A stretch of DNA of 64,000 bases, taken from positions 54,654 to 118,653 of the forward strand of contig CAJUSE010000002.1 in the NCBI GenBank assembly GCA_910588975.1. Reading direction: 5' to 3'. How positions within the stretch are numbered: position 1 is the first letter of the stretch; each line of letters begins with the position of its first letter. The position numbers and the translations under genes are program-made. Source of the DNA: an uncultured Oscillospiraceae bacterium. GTDB taxonomy: Bacteria > Bacillota > Clostridia > Oscillospirales > Oscillospiraceae. Below the pieces are notes generated by a model, which did no database searches, had not been told where the DNA came from, and saw nothing but the letters and a program-made list of their open reading frames with translations. Shown piece by piece: positions 1-8,888 of this stretch.

Positions 1-45
1 TGACGATGTTTTTTGCTTTTTCAAAGCGAATTGTTCTGTTTTTGC

Positions 46-74
46 TTGCAAATGGATGAAATTTAGGCTATAAT
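46..74 (+). promoter_or_regulatory. SigA-type promoter of carD
   Basis: TTGCAA at 46-51 and a perfect TATAAT at 69-74 are separated by 17 bases. The predicted transcript start lies about 35 bases before the carD start codon. Confidence 0.75.
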
Positions 75-116
75 GAACTTGCAAGAATTGGAAGTGGGGG
101 TTGAGGGAGGCACAGT

Positions 117-596
117 ATGTTTCAAATCGGCGATAAGATCGTCCATCCTATGCACGGCGCCGGAATAATAGACGGTGTGGTGAGCAGGCAGATCAATGGG
201 GTCGTGCGAGATTACTACACCCTGAAGCTGTCTGTGGGTGGTATGACGCTGATGATTCCTACGGAAAATTTTGCCGAAATCGGAGTCAGGCCTGTTGTAG
301 GGCCTGAGGTCATTGACAGCGTACTGCGGGCTCTGCCGGGGCTTCAGGTGGAGGAGAACGCCAATTGGAACCGCCGATATCGGGAGAACATGCTACGGCT
401 GAAAAGCGGCGATTTGATGGAAGTGGCCCGGGTTATGAAAGGGCTGCTTCAGCGGGAGAACGAAAAGGGACTGTCCACAGGGGAGAGAAAGCTACTGCAT
501 ACTGTGAAGCAGATCCTGGTTTCTGAAATCGCTCTGTCGGAGGAATGCTCGTTTGAGGATGTGGAAGGGCGCATTTCAGCGGCACTGGCCCAATAG
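117..596 (+). CDS. CarD/CdnL family RNA polymerase-binding transcription regulator
   Basis: This 159-residue protein has an N-terminal CarD_CdnL_TRCF domain (residues 1-60, opening FQIGDKIVHPMHGAGII), which in this family binds the RNA polymerase beta subunit. The helical remainder matches the DNA-binding half that stabilises open promoter complexes. The length is usual for the family. The ATG follows a GAGGGAGG box and a strong SigA promoter. The order carD-ispD-ispF is also known from mycobacteria and many Firmicutes. A weak hairpin (about 612-642) without a T run follows, so transcription probably continues into ispD. The family is clear; target genes cannot be read from sequence. Confidence 0.93.
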   Translation: MFQIGDKIVHPMHGAGIIDGVVSRQINGVVRDYYTLKLSVGGMTLMIPTENFAEIGVRPVVGPEVIDSVLRALPGLQVEENANWNRRYRENMLRLKSGDLMEVARVMKGLLQRENEKGLSTGERKLLHTVKQILVSEIALSEECSFEDVEGRISAALAQ

Positions 597-673
597 AATA
601 GAGTGAAACTGCCAGAAGGGGGGCCGTTGGGGTCCCCTTTCTGCTGTTGAGACAGGTCGGGTGGGGGAAAGAT

Positions 674-1396
674 ATGAGGCTATTTAAAAAGTGGAGAGAT
701 AAGGTTGCGGGAAATAGCTGCACAGCGGTGGTGGCCGCCGCCGGCAGTTCCCGGCGGATGGGCAGCGATAAGCTGCTGTTGCCCCTGGGGGAGATCCCGG
801 TGCTGATCCGCACGTTGCGGGCCTTGGAAAATTGCGGGGAGATCACTGAGATCATTGTGGTGACTCGAGAAGATTTGATCGTGCCCATAGGCCAGCTGTG
901 CAAGGATGCCGCCCTTGACAAGGTGACGAAAGTGGTAGTGGGTGGAGCCACTCGCACGGATTCGGTACTGGCTGGCGTCCGGGAGGCCGAGGGTAAGGCA
1001 CAGCTTATTGCCATCCATGATGCCGCCCGGCCCCTGGTTACGGAGGAGGTCATCATACAAGCCATAGAGATGGCCCGGGTCCGTGGAGCGGCGGCCCCTG
1101 CTGTGCCAGTAAAGGATACGCTAAAGCGGGCGGTGGACGGCGTGGTGGTGAATACCCCTGATCGGGCTGAACTCTTTGCCGTACAGACGCCTCAGGTTTT
1201 TGAACACGGCCTTATTTTGGGCGCATTGGAAAAGGCGGTGGCCGACGGCGTAGAACTCACCGATGACTGCGCCGCCGTGGAACGGTTGGGGATGTCGGTG
1301 TGTCTTGCACCGGGCTCTTATGAGAATATCAAACTGACCACTCCTGAGGATGTGGCAGTGGCCGAAAGCATTCTGGAAAGGCGGGGAGAGCTATGA
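674..1396 (+). CDS. ispD: 2-C-methyl-D-erythritol 4-phosphate cytidylyltransferase
   Basis: IspD transfers CMP from CTP to methylerythritol phosphate in the non-mevalonate isoprenoid pathway. The glycine/arginine-rich nucleotide loop [13 protein letters not shown] lies near the N-terminus, followed by the family motifs [15 protein letters not shown] and QTPQVF and the acidic TDDCAAVE. The 240-residue length from ATG 674 is normal. That ATG was chosen over one at 647 because GGGGGAAAG sits just upstream of it. The stop overlaps the ispF start by four bases (ATGA), so the two are translationally coupled. Confidence 0.96.
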   Translation: MRLFKKWRDKVAGNSCTAVVAAAGSSRRMGSDKLLLPLGEIPVLIRTLRALENCGEITEIIVVTREDLIVPIGQLCKDAALDKVTKVVVGGATRTDSVLAGVREAEGKAQLIAIHDAARPLVTEEVIIQAIEMARVRGAAAPAVPVKDTLKRAVDGVVVNTPDRAELFAVQTPQVFEHGLILGALEKAVADGVELTDDCAAVERLGMSVCLAPGSYENIKLTTPEDVAVAESILERRGEL

Positions 1397-1875
1397 GGAT
1401 CGGACATGGCTATGATGTCCACCGCTTGGTTGAGGGGCGAAAGCTCATTCTTGCCGGAGTGGAGATCCCCTATGAGAAAGGACTGTTGGGCCATTCGGAT
1501 GCCGACGTGTTGACCCATGCAGTAATGGATGCCCTTTTGGGCGCCTGTGCCCTGGGGGACATTGGTCATCTCTTTCCCGACAGCGATCCGGTCTATGCCG
1601 GGGCAGACAGTCTGCGGCTATTAGATGTTGTGGAAACGCATCTAAAGGAAAAAGGCTTTACACCTGGAAATGTAGATGTGACCGTTGTGGCGCAAGCGCC
1701 CAAGCTGGCTCCTCACGTCCAGACCATGAGGGAGAACCTCTCTGCTCATTTGAAAATCCCCATGGATCGGGTGAGTGTCAAGGCTACCACGGAGGAACAC
1801 CTGGGCTTTACCGGAACCGGGGAGGGCATTGCTGCCCACGCTGTGTGCCTAGTAGAGGAATTGGATAAGAACTGA
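1393..1875 (+). CDS. ispF: 2-C-methyl-D-erythritol 2,4-cyclodiphosphate synthase
   Basis: IspF cyclises the CDP-methylerythritol phosphate made two steps after IspD. The 160-residue protein carries the metal-binding [11 protein letters not shown] at the N-terminus, HSDADV around residue 38, [10 protein letters not shown], and the C-terminal [19 protein letters not shown] that forms the trimer cavity. The length is standard. It overlaps ispD by four bases and is followed by a strong terminator, closing the carD-ispD-ispF unit. Confidence 0.97.
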   Translation: MRIGHGYDVHRLVEGRKLILAGVEIPYEKGLLGHSDADVLTHAVMDALLGACALGDIGHLFPDSDPVYAGADSLRLLDVVETHLKEKGFTPGNVDVTVVAQAPKLAPHVQTMRENLSAHLKIPMDRVSVKATTEEHLGFTGTGEGIAAHAVCLVEELDKN

Positions 1876-1889
1876 ACAGGAACGCCTCG

Positions 1890-1929
1890 CCCCTCTCCCG
1901 CATAGGATGCGGCGAGAGGGGTATTTTTT
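1890..1929 (+). terminator. Intrinsic terminator after ispF
   Basis: A long GC-rich hairpin (arms CCCCTCTCCCGCAT and ATGCGGCGAGAGGGG, one bulge, 3-base loop) is followed by TATTTTTT. Confidence 0.88.
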
Positions 1930-1982
1930 GGTCTCCTTGTGAGACGGCCCCTCTATGGACCGGGAAAGGAAGGGTCATACCA

Positions 1983-2237
1983 ATGGTCTATTATCTCATC
2001 GTCTGCCGTTCCCTGACCTACGCCCAACGGACGGAGGCAGTTCTGTCCCGGGCGGGTATCACCGCCCATATTCTCCGGGCCCCAAAGAGCGTAGACAGCG
2101 AAGGTTGTACCCACGGAGTCCGGGTGTCGGAGCGAGATTTGACAGCGGCTCTTGTGGTGCTTGCCAGGGCAAAGCTTTCCCCAAAGCGTATCTTTGTTTT
2201 TGCAAGCGACGGAAGCTATAAGGAGGTGATTTTATGA
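1983..2237 (+). CDS. DUF3343 small putative Se/S carrier-like protein
   Basis: This 84-residue soluble protein matches the DUF3343 pattern: an alternating beta/alpha fold, a short start YYLIVCRSLTYAQRTEAVL, and a central SEGCTHGVRV segment with one conserved cysteine. Members are often described as putative Se/S carrier-like proteins, found near cysteine desulfurases and selenium or sulfur genes, but biochemical proof is thin. The start codon follows AAGGAAGGG. Its stop overlaps the start of the downstream desulfurase by four bases, which suggests joint function, for instance receiving persulfide from that enzyme (inference). Confidence 0.8.
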   Translation: MVYYLIVCRSLTYAQRTEAVLSRAGITAHILRAPKSVDSEGCTHGVRVSERDLTAALVVLARAKLSPKRIFVFASDGSYKEVIL

Positions 2238-3373
2238 TGACCTATTTGGACAGTGCGGCCACAACAATGCAAAAGCCGGCGACGGTGGAGAGGGCTATGG
2301 CTTATGCACTTACCCATATGGCAAGCCCCGGTAGAGGCGGACACGTCCCTGCTTTGCTGGCTGCCGATACCGCCTTTGCCTGCCGGGAGGCCGCCGCAGA
2401 GCTGTTCCACATGGATGACCCGGCTAATGTGGTCTTTACCCAGAATGCGACCCATGCCCTTAATTTGGCCATCAAGTCGGTGGTGAAGCCGGGGGATACT
2501 GTGGTGGTTTCAGGCTATGAGCACAATGCGGTGACAAGACCCCTGACTGCTCTGGGATGCCAGATCCGGGTGGCTCGGTCCCCTCTCTTTGAGCCCCAGG
2601 TCATCTTGGCCCAGTTTGACCGCCTGATCACCGAGGATGTAGCCTGTGTGATATGCACCTATGTTTCCAATGTGTTTGGATATATCCTGCCAGTAGAGGA
2701 GATCGCTGACCTCTGCCGCAGAAGGGGGGTGCCCTTCATTCTGGATGCCTCCCAGGGGGCGGGTGCCCTGCCTGTTCACATGGACCGGCTTGGCTGCGCT
2801 TATGTGGGTATGCCGGGCCATAAGGGGCTCTATGGCCCTCAGGGTACTGGTTTGCTTCTGTGTGGGGAGGGTCAGGAGTCGACCACCCTGCTGGAGGGGG
2901 GAACAGGCAGCCTCTCGGCCAGACAGGAGATGCCGGATTTTCTGCCAGACCGGCTGGAGGCCGGGACTCATAATGTCCCGGGAATTGCAGGGCTGTTGGA
3001 GGGGCTGCGCTTCATTCGGCGCAAAGGGGAGGGGACTGTCCTCCGCCATGAGCAGGCATTGACCACTCTGGCGGCAGAGAAGCTTTCTGCCATCCCCGGC
3101 GTGACGGTATACGCTGCCCCGGATCCGGCTTTGCAGGCCGGCGTTTTGTCCTTCACGGTGGAGCGCATGGACTGCGAGACGGTAGGGGCAAAGCTGGGCG
3201 AGGAGGGCATCGCCGTTCGGGCAGGACTTCACTGTGCTCCTTATGCCCATGAAAGTGCAGGGACGCTGAAAACAGGTACCGTGCGGGTCAGCTTTTCCGC
3301 ATTTAACCGCAAAAAGGATGTGGAACGGCTGGTTCAGGTGGTGGGTCGCCTGGCTGTTCAGACAGAGAAATAA
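2234..3373 (+). CDS. Cysteine desulfurase family, class V aminotransferase
   Basis: This PLP enzyme (379 residues) starts with YLDSAATTMQKP, typical of the NifS/SufS class V fold. It has a PLP-lysine motif PGHKGLYGPQG near residue 200 and the catalytic cysteine in RAGLHCAPYAHES near residue 330, so cysteine desulfuration or selenocysteine lyase activity is expected. It resembles the Firmicutes subgroup separate from IscS and SufS. It is coupled to the DUF3343 gene and no iscU or suf gene is nearby, which argues for a dedicated sulfur or selenium donor rather than bulk Fe-S assembly. The physiological acceptor is unknown. Confidence 0.9.
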   Translation: MMTYLDSAATTMQKPATVERAMAYALTHMASPGRGGHVPALLAADTAFACREAAAELFHMDDPANVVFTQNATHALNLAIKSVVKPGDTVVVSGYEHNAVTRPLTALGCQIRVARSPLFEPQVILAQFDRLITEDVACVICTYVSNVFGYILPVEEIADLCRRRGVPFILDASQGAGALPVHMDRLGCAYVGMPGHKGLYGPQGTGLLLCGEGQESTTLLEGGTGSLSARQEMPDFLPDRLEAGTHNVPGIAGLLEGLRFIRRKGEGTVLRHEQALTTLAAEKLSAIPGVTVYAAPDPALQAGVLSFTVERMDCETVGAKLGEEGIAVRAGLHCAPYAHESAGTLKTGTVRVSFSAFNRKKDVERLVQVVGRLAVQTEK

Positions 3374-3380
3374 GCCCAAG

Positions 3381-3419
3381 GGGGCCGGCCCCGGGAGTGG
3401 GTCGGGCCCCTTATTTTTG
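3381..3419 (+). terminator. Intrinsic terminator after cysteine desulfurase gene
   Basis: An imperfect GC hairpin (GGGGCCGGCCC with GGGTCGGGCCCC) is followed by TTATTTTT. Confidence 0.75.
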
Positions 3420-3491
3420 TCTGGGGGATGGACAAGCTGTTTCCGAATAGAAAAAAGGTTATAAATTCAGGAAAAATTCATGCTCTATCCC

Positions 3492-3520
3492 TTGCGTACA
3501 AGGAAAAAATCAAGTATAAT
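3492..3520 (+). promoter_or_regulatory. SigA-type promoter of cdaA operon
   Basis: TTGCGT at 3492-3497 and TATAAT at 3515-3520, spacing 17, lie 50 bases before cdaA. Confidence 0.75.
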
Positions 3521-3569
3521 AATTAAATTGAGGAAGTGAAGAAAAACGCAGAGAGAGGAGGGGGCAGAA

Positions 3570-4469
3570 ATGGGTGGATTGACAGCGGCGATCAACTGGG
3601 TGCAGGTCTATATCAGCGGGTTCCAGTTGGGGGAGCATATTACAGACCTGATAGACATTGCCATCATGGCTGTCCTCATTTATAAGCTTATCGATTTGGT
3701 CCAGACCACCAACTCTGGCCGGCTGATGAAGGGGATACTGCTGGTGCTTGCGGTGCTGGGCATTTCATCTGTGTTTAACCTCTACACCGTCAATTTCCTG
3801 CTGAGCAAGGTTCTGGAGATGGGTGTTGTGGCCATCGTGGTTTTATTTCAGCCTGAACTGCGCAAAATTTTGGAGCAGATGGGCAACAGCTCACTTCGGC
3901 AGGTCCTGTCAGTGAGTAAGCAGGGGGACGTTGATGAGCTGGACAACGCCATTACCCAGACGGTGGATGCATATACGACGCTTTCCAAGAATAAGACAGG
4001 CGCTCTTATGGTCTTTGAGCGGCGCAACCGGCTGGAGGAAGCTATCCGTACTGGAACGGCGCTGGATACAGTAGTCAATGCCGAGCTACTGCGGAATATC
4101 TTTTGGAACAAAGCCCCGCTCCACGATGGAGCGGTCATCGTTCGAGATGGACGGATCGTAGGTGCGGGCTGTATGCTCCCCATGTCGGGCAATGTGAATT
4201 TGTCCCGGGATCTGGGAATGCGCCATCGGGCCGGCATTGGAGCCAGCGAACAGACCGATGCCGTGGTGGCCATTGTCTCGGAGGAGACTGGTTCCATCTC
4301 GGTGGCTGTGGGTGGAATGCTTAAGCGACACCTGACACCTGAGACCCTGGAGCGACTCCTGCGCAATGAACTGTTACCTGAAAAGGTGGAGGAAGAAACT
4401 ACATTTATGACAAAGATCTCCGGCCTGTTGTGGGGGAAGAAGGAGGAGCGGAAGGATGGAGCAGAATAA
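3570..4469 (+). CDS. cdaA: Diadenylate cyclase CdaA
   Basis: CdaA makes cyclic di-AMP from two ATP at the membrane, controlling potassium and osmolyte uptake and cell-wall balance. Three N-terminal membrane helices (about residues 25-100) precede a DAC domain with the catalytic LHDGAVIV motif and the RHRAGIGASE motif, both intact. The 299 residues are slightly longer than usual because of a charged C-terminal tail. The ATG follows AGAGGAGGGGG. cdaR overlaps its end by 14 bases. In many Firmicutes glmM comes next, but here glmM lies at 42.2 kb. Confidence 0.96.
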   Translation: MGGLTAAINWVQVYISGFQLGEHITDLIDIAIMAVLIYKLIDLVQTTNSGRLMKGILLVLAVLGISSVFNLYTVNFLLSKVLEMGVVAIVVLFQPELRKILEQMGNSSLRQVLSVSKQGDVDELDNAITQTVDAYTTLSKNKTGALMVFERRNRLEEAIRTGTALDTVVNAELLRNIFWNKAPLHDGAVIVRDGRIVGAGCMLPMSGNVNLSRDLGMRHRAGIGASEQTDAVVAIVSEETGSISVAVGGMLKRHLTPETLERLLRNELLPEKVEEETTFMTKISGLLWGKKEERKDGAE

Positions 4470-5712
4470 AAAGCGCAAGGCGCTGAATATGGCCCTCTCC
4501 GTCCTTATCGCTGTGGTGCTTTGGATGTATGTGGGAGAGACCTGGAACCCCGATGACAGCGCCACGTTCCGGGGGCTGACGGTGGAGCCTGTGGGCGAGG
4601 AACTGTTGGAAAGCCGGGGCCTTATCATTGTGGGAGATATTCAGCAGACCGTCACCCTGAAGGTGGCTGGCCCCCGCAGGAGCATCAGCAGATTGTCCAG
4701 TGATCAAATCTCACTGTCGGTAGATGTTTCGGGTGTGCAGCAGCCTGGGGAATATACCTTGGCCTATCGGGAGAATTTCGATATGCCCGCCGGATTTGGG
4801 GCAAGCTCTCTCATTGTGACAGAGCGTTTTCCCGATAATGTGAGCTTTACTGTGGCACGGAGCAAGAGCAGGAGCATCCCTGTTCGGGGCTTTTTCACCG
4901 GTAGTGTGGCCGAGGGCTATCAGGTAGGCGAGTTTGTCTTTTCTCCTGCAGCGATCAATATCAGTGGAGAGGAAACCCTGGTGGATCAAATCGACTACGC
5001 CCGGGTCGCATTGGATCAGCAGAATATGGCAGAGAGCTATCTGGGTGAGCTGCCCATCTCTCTTGTAACTTATTCTGGTGAGATCATTGACCTGTCGACC
5101 ACCAATGTTCAATGCAATGTTACCCTGGTCCAGACCCGGCTGCCCATTACCCAGCTCAAAGAGGTAAAGCTGTCGGTGGACCTGATTCCCGGCGGCGGTA
5201 TCAGCAGCGAGGACTTTGACAAGTATGTGGAGTGCAAGATCACACCGGAGAGCATCATTGTCTCTGGTGAGGAGGATGTACTGGAAGGTTTGCAGGAGAT
5301 CTCGCTGGCGGATATCGATCTTGCCAAGATATTGGGCAGCAATACCATGACGTTCCCCATCCCTCTGGATAGTGAGCTGACTAATGTCAGCGGGATCAGT
5401 GAGGCCACGGTGAAGATCACAGTGAAGGGACTCACCACCGCCACTTTGGAGGTGGACAACATTGAGTTTATCAATAAGCCACAAGGTTATCGGGCTGAGA
5501 AGGTAACCACCTCCCGGCAGATACAGATCCGGGGGAGCGAAGAGGCGGTGGCCTCGGTGACGGCCTCCCAGCTGCGCATTGTGGCTGATTTGGAGAATGT
5601 GGTCACAGCCACTGGAACCCAGACAGTTCCCGTTAAGGTCTATTTGGGTAACCGAAGCGATGTTGGTGTAGTGGGCGAGTACAACATTGTTGTTTCCATT
5701 AGCAAAGAATAG
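4456..5712 (+). CDS. cdaR: YbbR-domain regulator of CdaA
   Basis: The 418-residue protein has one N-terminal membrane helix (about residues 10-27, ending MYVGETWNPDD) and then successive extracytoplasmic YbbR-like beta repeats, about four by eye. CdaR is known to bind CdaA and tune c-di-AMP synthesis from outside the membrane. The overlap with cdaA supports stoichiometric translation. The start was chosen on a GGAGCGGAAGG box inside the cdaA end. No catalytic motif is present, as expected. Confidence 0.92.
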   Translation: MEQNKKRKALNMALSVLIAVVLWMYVGETWNPDDSATFRGLTVEPVGEELLESRGLIIVGDIQQTVTLKVAGPRRSISRLSSDQISLSVDVSGVQQPGEYTLAYRENFDMPAGFGASSLIVTERFPDNVSFTVARSKSRSIPVRGFFTGSVAEGYQVGEFVFSPAAINISGEETLVDQIDYARVALDQQNMAESYLGELPISLVTYSGEIIDLSTTNVQCNVTLVQTRLPITQLKEVKLSVDLIPGGGISSEDFDKYVECKITPESIIVSGEEDVLEGLQEISLADIDLAKILGSNTMTFPIPLDSELTNVSGISEATVKITVKGLTTATLEVDNIEFINKPQGYRAEKVTTSRQIQIRGSEEAVASVTASQLRIVADLENVVTATGTQTVPVKVYLGNRSDVGVVGEYNIVVSISKE

Positions 5713-5726
5713 GGAGAGCGCATTTC

Positions 5727-6152
5727 ATGAGACAGAAAGCACAAGTGATCCGTACTGTGAGCCCCGGCTATGTGGAGGTGAAGGTGCGCAGGCAGTCAGC
5801 CTGTGCCAGCGCCCACAATTGCGGCTCCTGTGACCACTGCAGTATGATGGAAAATGCTCCTGAGGTTATTGTGGTTGCTCAGGATACCCGTGGGGCCTCG
5901 GTGGGAGATACCGTCACAGTGGAGAGCGCCAGTTCCCCTGTGCTGGGAGCTGCGATTATGGTCTATATCGTTCCCGTGTTCCTGTTTTTCCTGGGCTACT
6001 TTATCACCGGCGCCTTTCATCAGCCTGAGGCGGTGTCCATTGCCATAGGGGGTGTGGGGTTTGTGCTGGGAATCTTGTCGGCCAAATTGCTGGACCGGTG
6101 GTGGAAGGCTCACGATCCCATCCAGTTTAAGATCGTCTCCATCGAGGACTGA
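5727..6152 (+). CDS. RseC/MucC-type SoxR-reducing system protein
   Basis: This 141-residue membrane protein has an N-terminal four-cysteine cluster (C-x6-C-x2-C-x2-C around residues 26-38, CGSCDHC at its core) and two adjacent membrane helices (about residues 75-92 and 99-118), the RseC layout. In proteobacteria RseC works with Rnf-type electron transfer to reduce SoxR; in Clostridia its job is not settled. It sits 14 bases after cdaR in the same apparent operon. The cysteine cluster may hold an Fe-S centre or zinc (inference). Confidence 0.85.
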   Translation: MRQKAQVIRTVSPGYVEVKVRRQSACASAHNCGSCDHCSMMENAPEVIVVAQDTRGASVGDTVTVESASSPVLGAAIMVYIVPVFLFFLGYFITGAFHQPEAVSIAIGGVGFVLGILSAKLLDRWWKAHDPIQFKIVSIED

Positions 6153-6154
6153 TT

Positions 6155-7030
6155 GTGTTTGGCTATGTCAGGGCCCGAAAGGATACCATGCCAGAAGGGG
6201 CCTGGGAGAACTATGAGGCAGTGTACTGCGGGCTGTGCCACACGCTGAAAGAGCAGTACGGCCAGCGAGCCAGACTGTTTCTCAATTACGACTTTGCCCT
6301 TTTGGCCATGCTTCTTGCCCCTGCTGATGCCATGAGGGTCTCGGACTGTCGGCGGTGTTTCCTTCACCCGGTTCATGGAAAGCCGGCCTGTACCGGTGGA
6401 TCCTGGTTGGAGTTTGTCGCCGCCGAAAGCATGGTTCTGACCTATTGGAAGCTGCAAGATGCTGTGGCCGATGAAAAGGGGCCGTCCCAGTTGGGGGGCC
6501 GAGGACTGCGCCTATGGCTCAAAAGGGCTTATGAGCGGGCCAGGGCTGTGTGCCCGGCCTTTGATGAGCAGGTATCTACCCGGTTGAAGGAGCTGCGGGA
6601 GTTGGAACAGGCGGGCTGTGCCAGCCTGGACCGGGTGGCTGATCATTTTGCTTGTATTTTACGCTCTGCCGCACCTGAGACAGGAGAGACAGGCAGAGAC
6701 AGAGCCATGGGAGAGCTGCTCTATCATCTGGGCCGTTGGATCTATTTGATCGATGCGGTGGATGATTTGGCGGAGGACAGCCGCCAGGGCCGTTACAATC
6801 CGGTTGCGGTTCGCTTTCCCAAGTGGAGCCAGGAGGACAGAGAATATCTACGCCGTAGTATGGACCACTCTCTGGCTCTGGCCGGAGCGGCCTTTCAGCT
6901 TTTGGCGGACAACGCCTGGACACCTGTAACAGAAAATATTCTCTACGATGGTTTACCCAGTGTGGAGGAGTTGGTATTTTCCGGGAAATGGAAAGAGCAA
7001 CAGAAGAAGCATAGGAGAGAGCATCCATGA
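6155..7030 (+). CDS. DUF5685 family protein
   Basis: The 291-residue protein begins at a GTG two bases after the rseC-like stop. It opens [13 protein letters not shown] and contains [13 protein letters not shown] near residue 25 and further cysteines (CRRCF and a later KPAC), features of DUF5685. The rest is helical, with a conserved [18 protein letters not shown] near residue 205 reminiscent of the aspartate-rich face of all-alpha isoprenoid or metal-binding folds (inference). Function is unknown. It overlaps the J-domain gene by four bases, a pairing that suggests a chaperone-client or assembly relation. Confidence 0.75.
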   Translation: MFGYVRARKDTMPEGAWENYEAVYCGLCHTLKEQYGQRARLFLNYDFALLAMLLAPADAMRVSDCRRCFLHPVHGKPACTGGSWLEFVAAESMVLTYWKLQDAVADEKGPSQLGGRGLRLWLKRAYERARAVCPAFDEQVSTRLKELRELEQAGCASLDRVADHFACILRSAAPETGETGRDRAMGELLYHLGRWIYLIDAVDDLAEDSRQGRYNPVAVRFPKWSQEDREYLRRSMDHSLALAGAAFQLLADNAWTPVTENILYDGLPSVEELVFSGKWKEQQKKHRREHP

Positions 7031-7641
7031 ACGATCCTTACAGCATTTTGGGTGTGGACCCAAGCGCCAGCGACGAGGAGGTCAAGCGGGCCTACCGGGA
7101 GCTGGCCCGGAAATACCACCCGGACAACTATCAGAATAACCCGTTGGCAGATTTGGCTGAAGAGAAGATGAAGGAGATCAACGAAGCCTATGATGCCATT
7201 ACCCGCTCTCGCTCTGGAGGAGGGGGCCAGTCGGGCTATGCCTATCAGGGCCAGCAACAGCAGCAGTATCAACAGCAATACGCCTATCAGCAGGCCGGCG
7301 GTGCTGACAGTCTTTTTGCGCAGGCCCGCCAGTACATCAACATGGGGGATCTGACCCGGGCAGAGCAGCTGTTGCGTTCGACCGGACAGCACAGCGCTGA
7401 GTGGCATTTTCTCTCCGGCCATATCGCCTACCGAAAGGGGTGGCTGGATGAGGCGGCCCAACGGTTTCAGACTGCCTGCTCCATGGATCCATCCAATCTG
7501 GAATATCGACAGGCATTGGCTATGATGCAGCAAGGTGGGGGAAACTACCGCCCTGCAGGTTACCACACCACCACTTGCGACCCCTGCACCACCTGGATGT
7601 GTATTTCCTGTATGACTCCGTGGGGTGGACCCTGCTGTTGA
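7027..7641 (+). CDS. J-domain protein with cysteine-rich tail
   Basis: The 204-residue protein has an N-terminal J domain (residues 3-62) with [20 protein letters not shown] and the HPD tripeptide in KYHPDNY, so it should stimulate DnaK ATPase. A glycine/glutamine-rich linker ([14 protein letters not shown]) follows, then a TPR-like helical stretch (about residues 95-165). The last 25 residues carry five cysteines (CDPC, C-x2-C and terminal CC). It lacks the DnaJ zinc finger and substrate domains, so it is not the housekeeping DnaJ. It overlaps the DUF5685 gene and ends the cdaA transcription unit. Confidence 0.88.
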   Translation: MNDPYSILGVDPSASDEEVKRAYRELARKYHPDNYQNNPLADLAEEKMKEINEAYDAITRSRSGGGGQSGYAYQGQQQQQYQQQYAYQQAGGADSLFAQARQYINMGDLTRAEQLLRSTGQHSAEWHFLSGHIAYRKGWLDEAAQRFQTACSMDPSNLEYRQALAMMQQGGGNYRPAGYHTTTCDPCTTWMCISCMTPWGGPCC

Positions 7642-7648
7642 GAAGGGG

Positions 7649-7677
7649 TTTTCAAAAGCTGCTTTTTGTGGTATAAT
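7649..7677 (+). promoter_or_regulatory. Probable SigA promoter of yicC operon
   Basis: TTTTCA (4 of 6) at 7649-7654 and a perfect TATAAT at 7672-7677 are spaced by 17 bases, 33 bases before yicC. Confidence 0.6.
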
Positions 7678-7709
7678 CTTATACCTGAATTGGAAAGAGG
7701 GGATCGACG

Positions 7710-8594
7710 ATGGTCAAAAGTATGACCGGCTATGGCCGGGGCGAGGCGACGGAAGAGGGACTAACTGTGACAGTGGAGCTGCGTGCTGTCAATAACCGCT
7801 ATCTGGATTGCGCCGTAAAAATGCCCCGCACCTATCTCTTCGCCGAAGATGCTCTAAAGGAACGAATCCAGGCTCAGGTAGGACGTGGTAAGCTGGATGT
7901 ATACGTCAATATAGCTCATGCCGCCGGTGATGATATGACGGTGACGATAAATGAGTCTTTGGCCACAGCCTATGTTGAGGCACTGCGTAAGCTGTTTGCA
8001 ATCAGTGGAGAAGGTATAAAGGGAAATTACTTTACTACTGATTTGGCCAGGTTCTCGGATGTGCTTACTGTGGAGAAGAAGGAAGAAGACCCTGAACAGG
8101 TCAAAATCCTTCTGTTGGAAGCTCTTGAACAGGCGCTGAACGGCTTTAACGTTATGCGGGAGCGTGAGGGAGAACGGCTATCCCAGGATATTCTGGAGCG
8201 GTGCAAGACCATTGAAGCTCTGGTGAGCCAGGTGGAGGAGCGCTCTCCCGGTATCGTGGCCGATTATCGGGCCCGGCTTACCGCCAAGCTCCAGGAGATT
8301 TTGGGTAACACCCAGATCGATGAAAGTCGAATTCTCACTGAAGCGGCCATCTATGCTGACAAGGTTGCAGTGGATGAGGAGACAGTGCGGCTACGTAGTC
8401 ATATTGCGCAGCTGCGGGAGATGTTTGCCCAGGGCGGAGCTGTGGGCCGCAAGCTGGATTTCCTCATTCAGGAGTTTAACCGGGAGGCCAATACCATCGG
8501 TTCCAAGTGTAACGATGTGGAGACCTCCAAAATCGTGGTGGATATCAAAGCGGAGATCGAAAAGATTAGAGAGCAGGTCCAAAACCTGGAGTGA
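7710..8594 (+). CDS. YicC family endoribonuclease
   Basis: The 294-residue protein begins VKSMTGYGRGEAT, the signature of the YicC family. A C-terminal DUF1732 segment has ILTEAAIYADKVAVDEE and the end motif LIQEFNREANTIGSKCNDVE. YicC is known in E. coli as an endoribonuclease affecting small RNA stability. Length and motifs are complete. It heads the group yicC-remA-gmk-rpoZ, an order widely conserved in Firmicutes. Confidence 0.93.
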   Translation: MVKSMTGYGRGEATEEGLTVTVELRAVNNRYLDCAVKMPRTYLFAEDALKERIQAQVGRGKLDVYVNIAHAAGDDMTVTINESLATAYVEALRKLFAISGEGIKGNYFTTDLARFSDVLTVEKKEEDPEQVKILLLEALEQALNGFNVMREREGERLSQDILERCKTIEALVSQVEERSPGIVADYRARLTAKLQEILGNTQIDESRILTEAAIYADKVAVDEETVRLRSHIAQLREMFAQGGAVGRKLDFLIQEFNREANTIGSKCNDVETSKIVVDIKAEIEKIREQVQNLE

Positions 8595-8609
8595 CAGGGG
8601 TGAGAGAGA

Positions 8610-8888
8610 TTGAAACTGGTCAATGTAGGCTTTGGAAATATGGTCTCCTGTGAGCGGATTGTGGCCATTGTAGGGCCCGATTCAGCACCCATTAAGCGCA
8701 TGACCCAGGAGGCCCGGGACGCCGGTGCTCTGATCGATGCCACATACGGCAGAAGGACCCGGGCGGTGCTCATCATGGATTCAGGCCACATCATTCTCTC
8801 CGCTCTGCAGCCAGAGACAGTTTCGGCCCGCACCAACGGCAGAGAGACAGAGGGCGGCGAGACAGAGGAGGTTGAAGAGGATGGCTAA
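8610..8888 (+). CDS. remA: RemA/DUF370 DNA-binding regulator
   Basis: The 92-residue protein begins at a TTG ([20 protein letters not shown]) behind a GGTGAGAGA box. RemA in Bacillus binds DNA as a ring and activates biofilm-matrix and osmoprotection genes. The core (residues 1-75, with [20 protein letters not shown]) is intact, followed by an acidic tail. It lies between yicC and gmk as in other Firmicutes and overlaps the gmk start by eight bases. In this organism the regulon is unknown; the symbol follows family usage. Confidence 0.88.
   Translation: MKLVNVGFGNMVSCERIVAIVGPDSAPIKRMTQEARDAGALIDATYGRRTRAVLIMDSGHIILSALQPETVSARTNGRETEGGETEEVEEDG

Noticed and set aside
612..642. Terminator between carD and ispD
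   Set aside because: The hairpin CAGAAGGGG/CCCCTTTCTG is imperfect and no T run follows, so it was not listed as a terminator.
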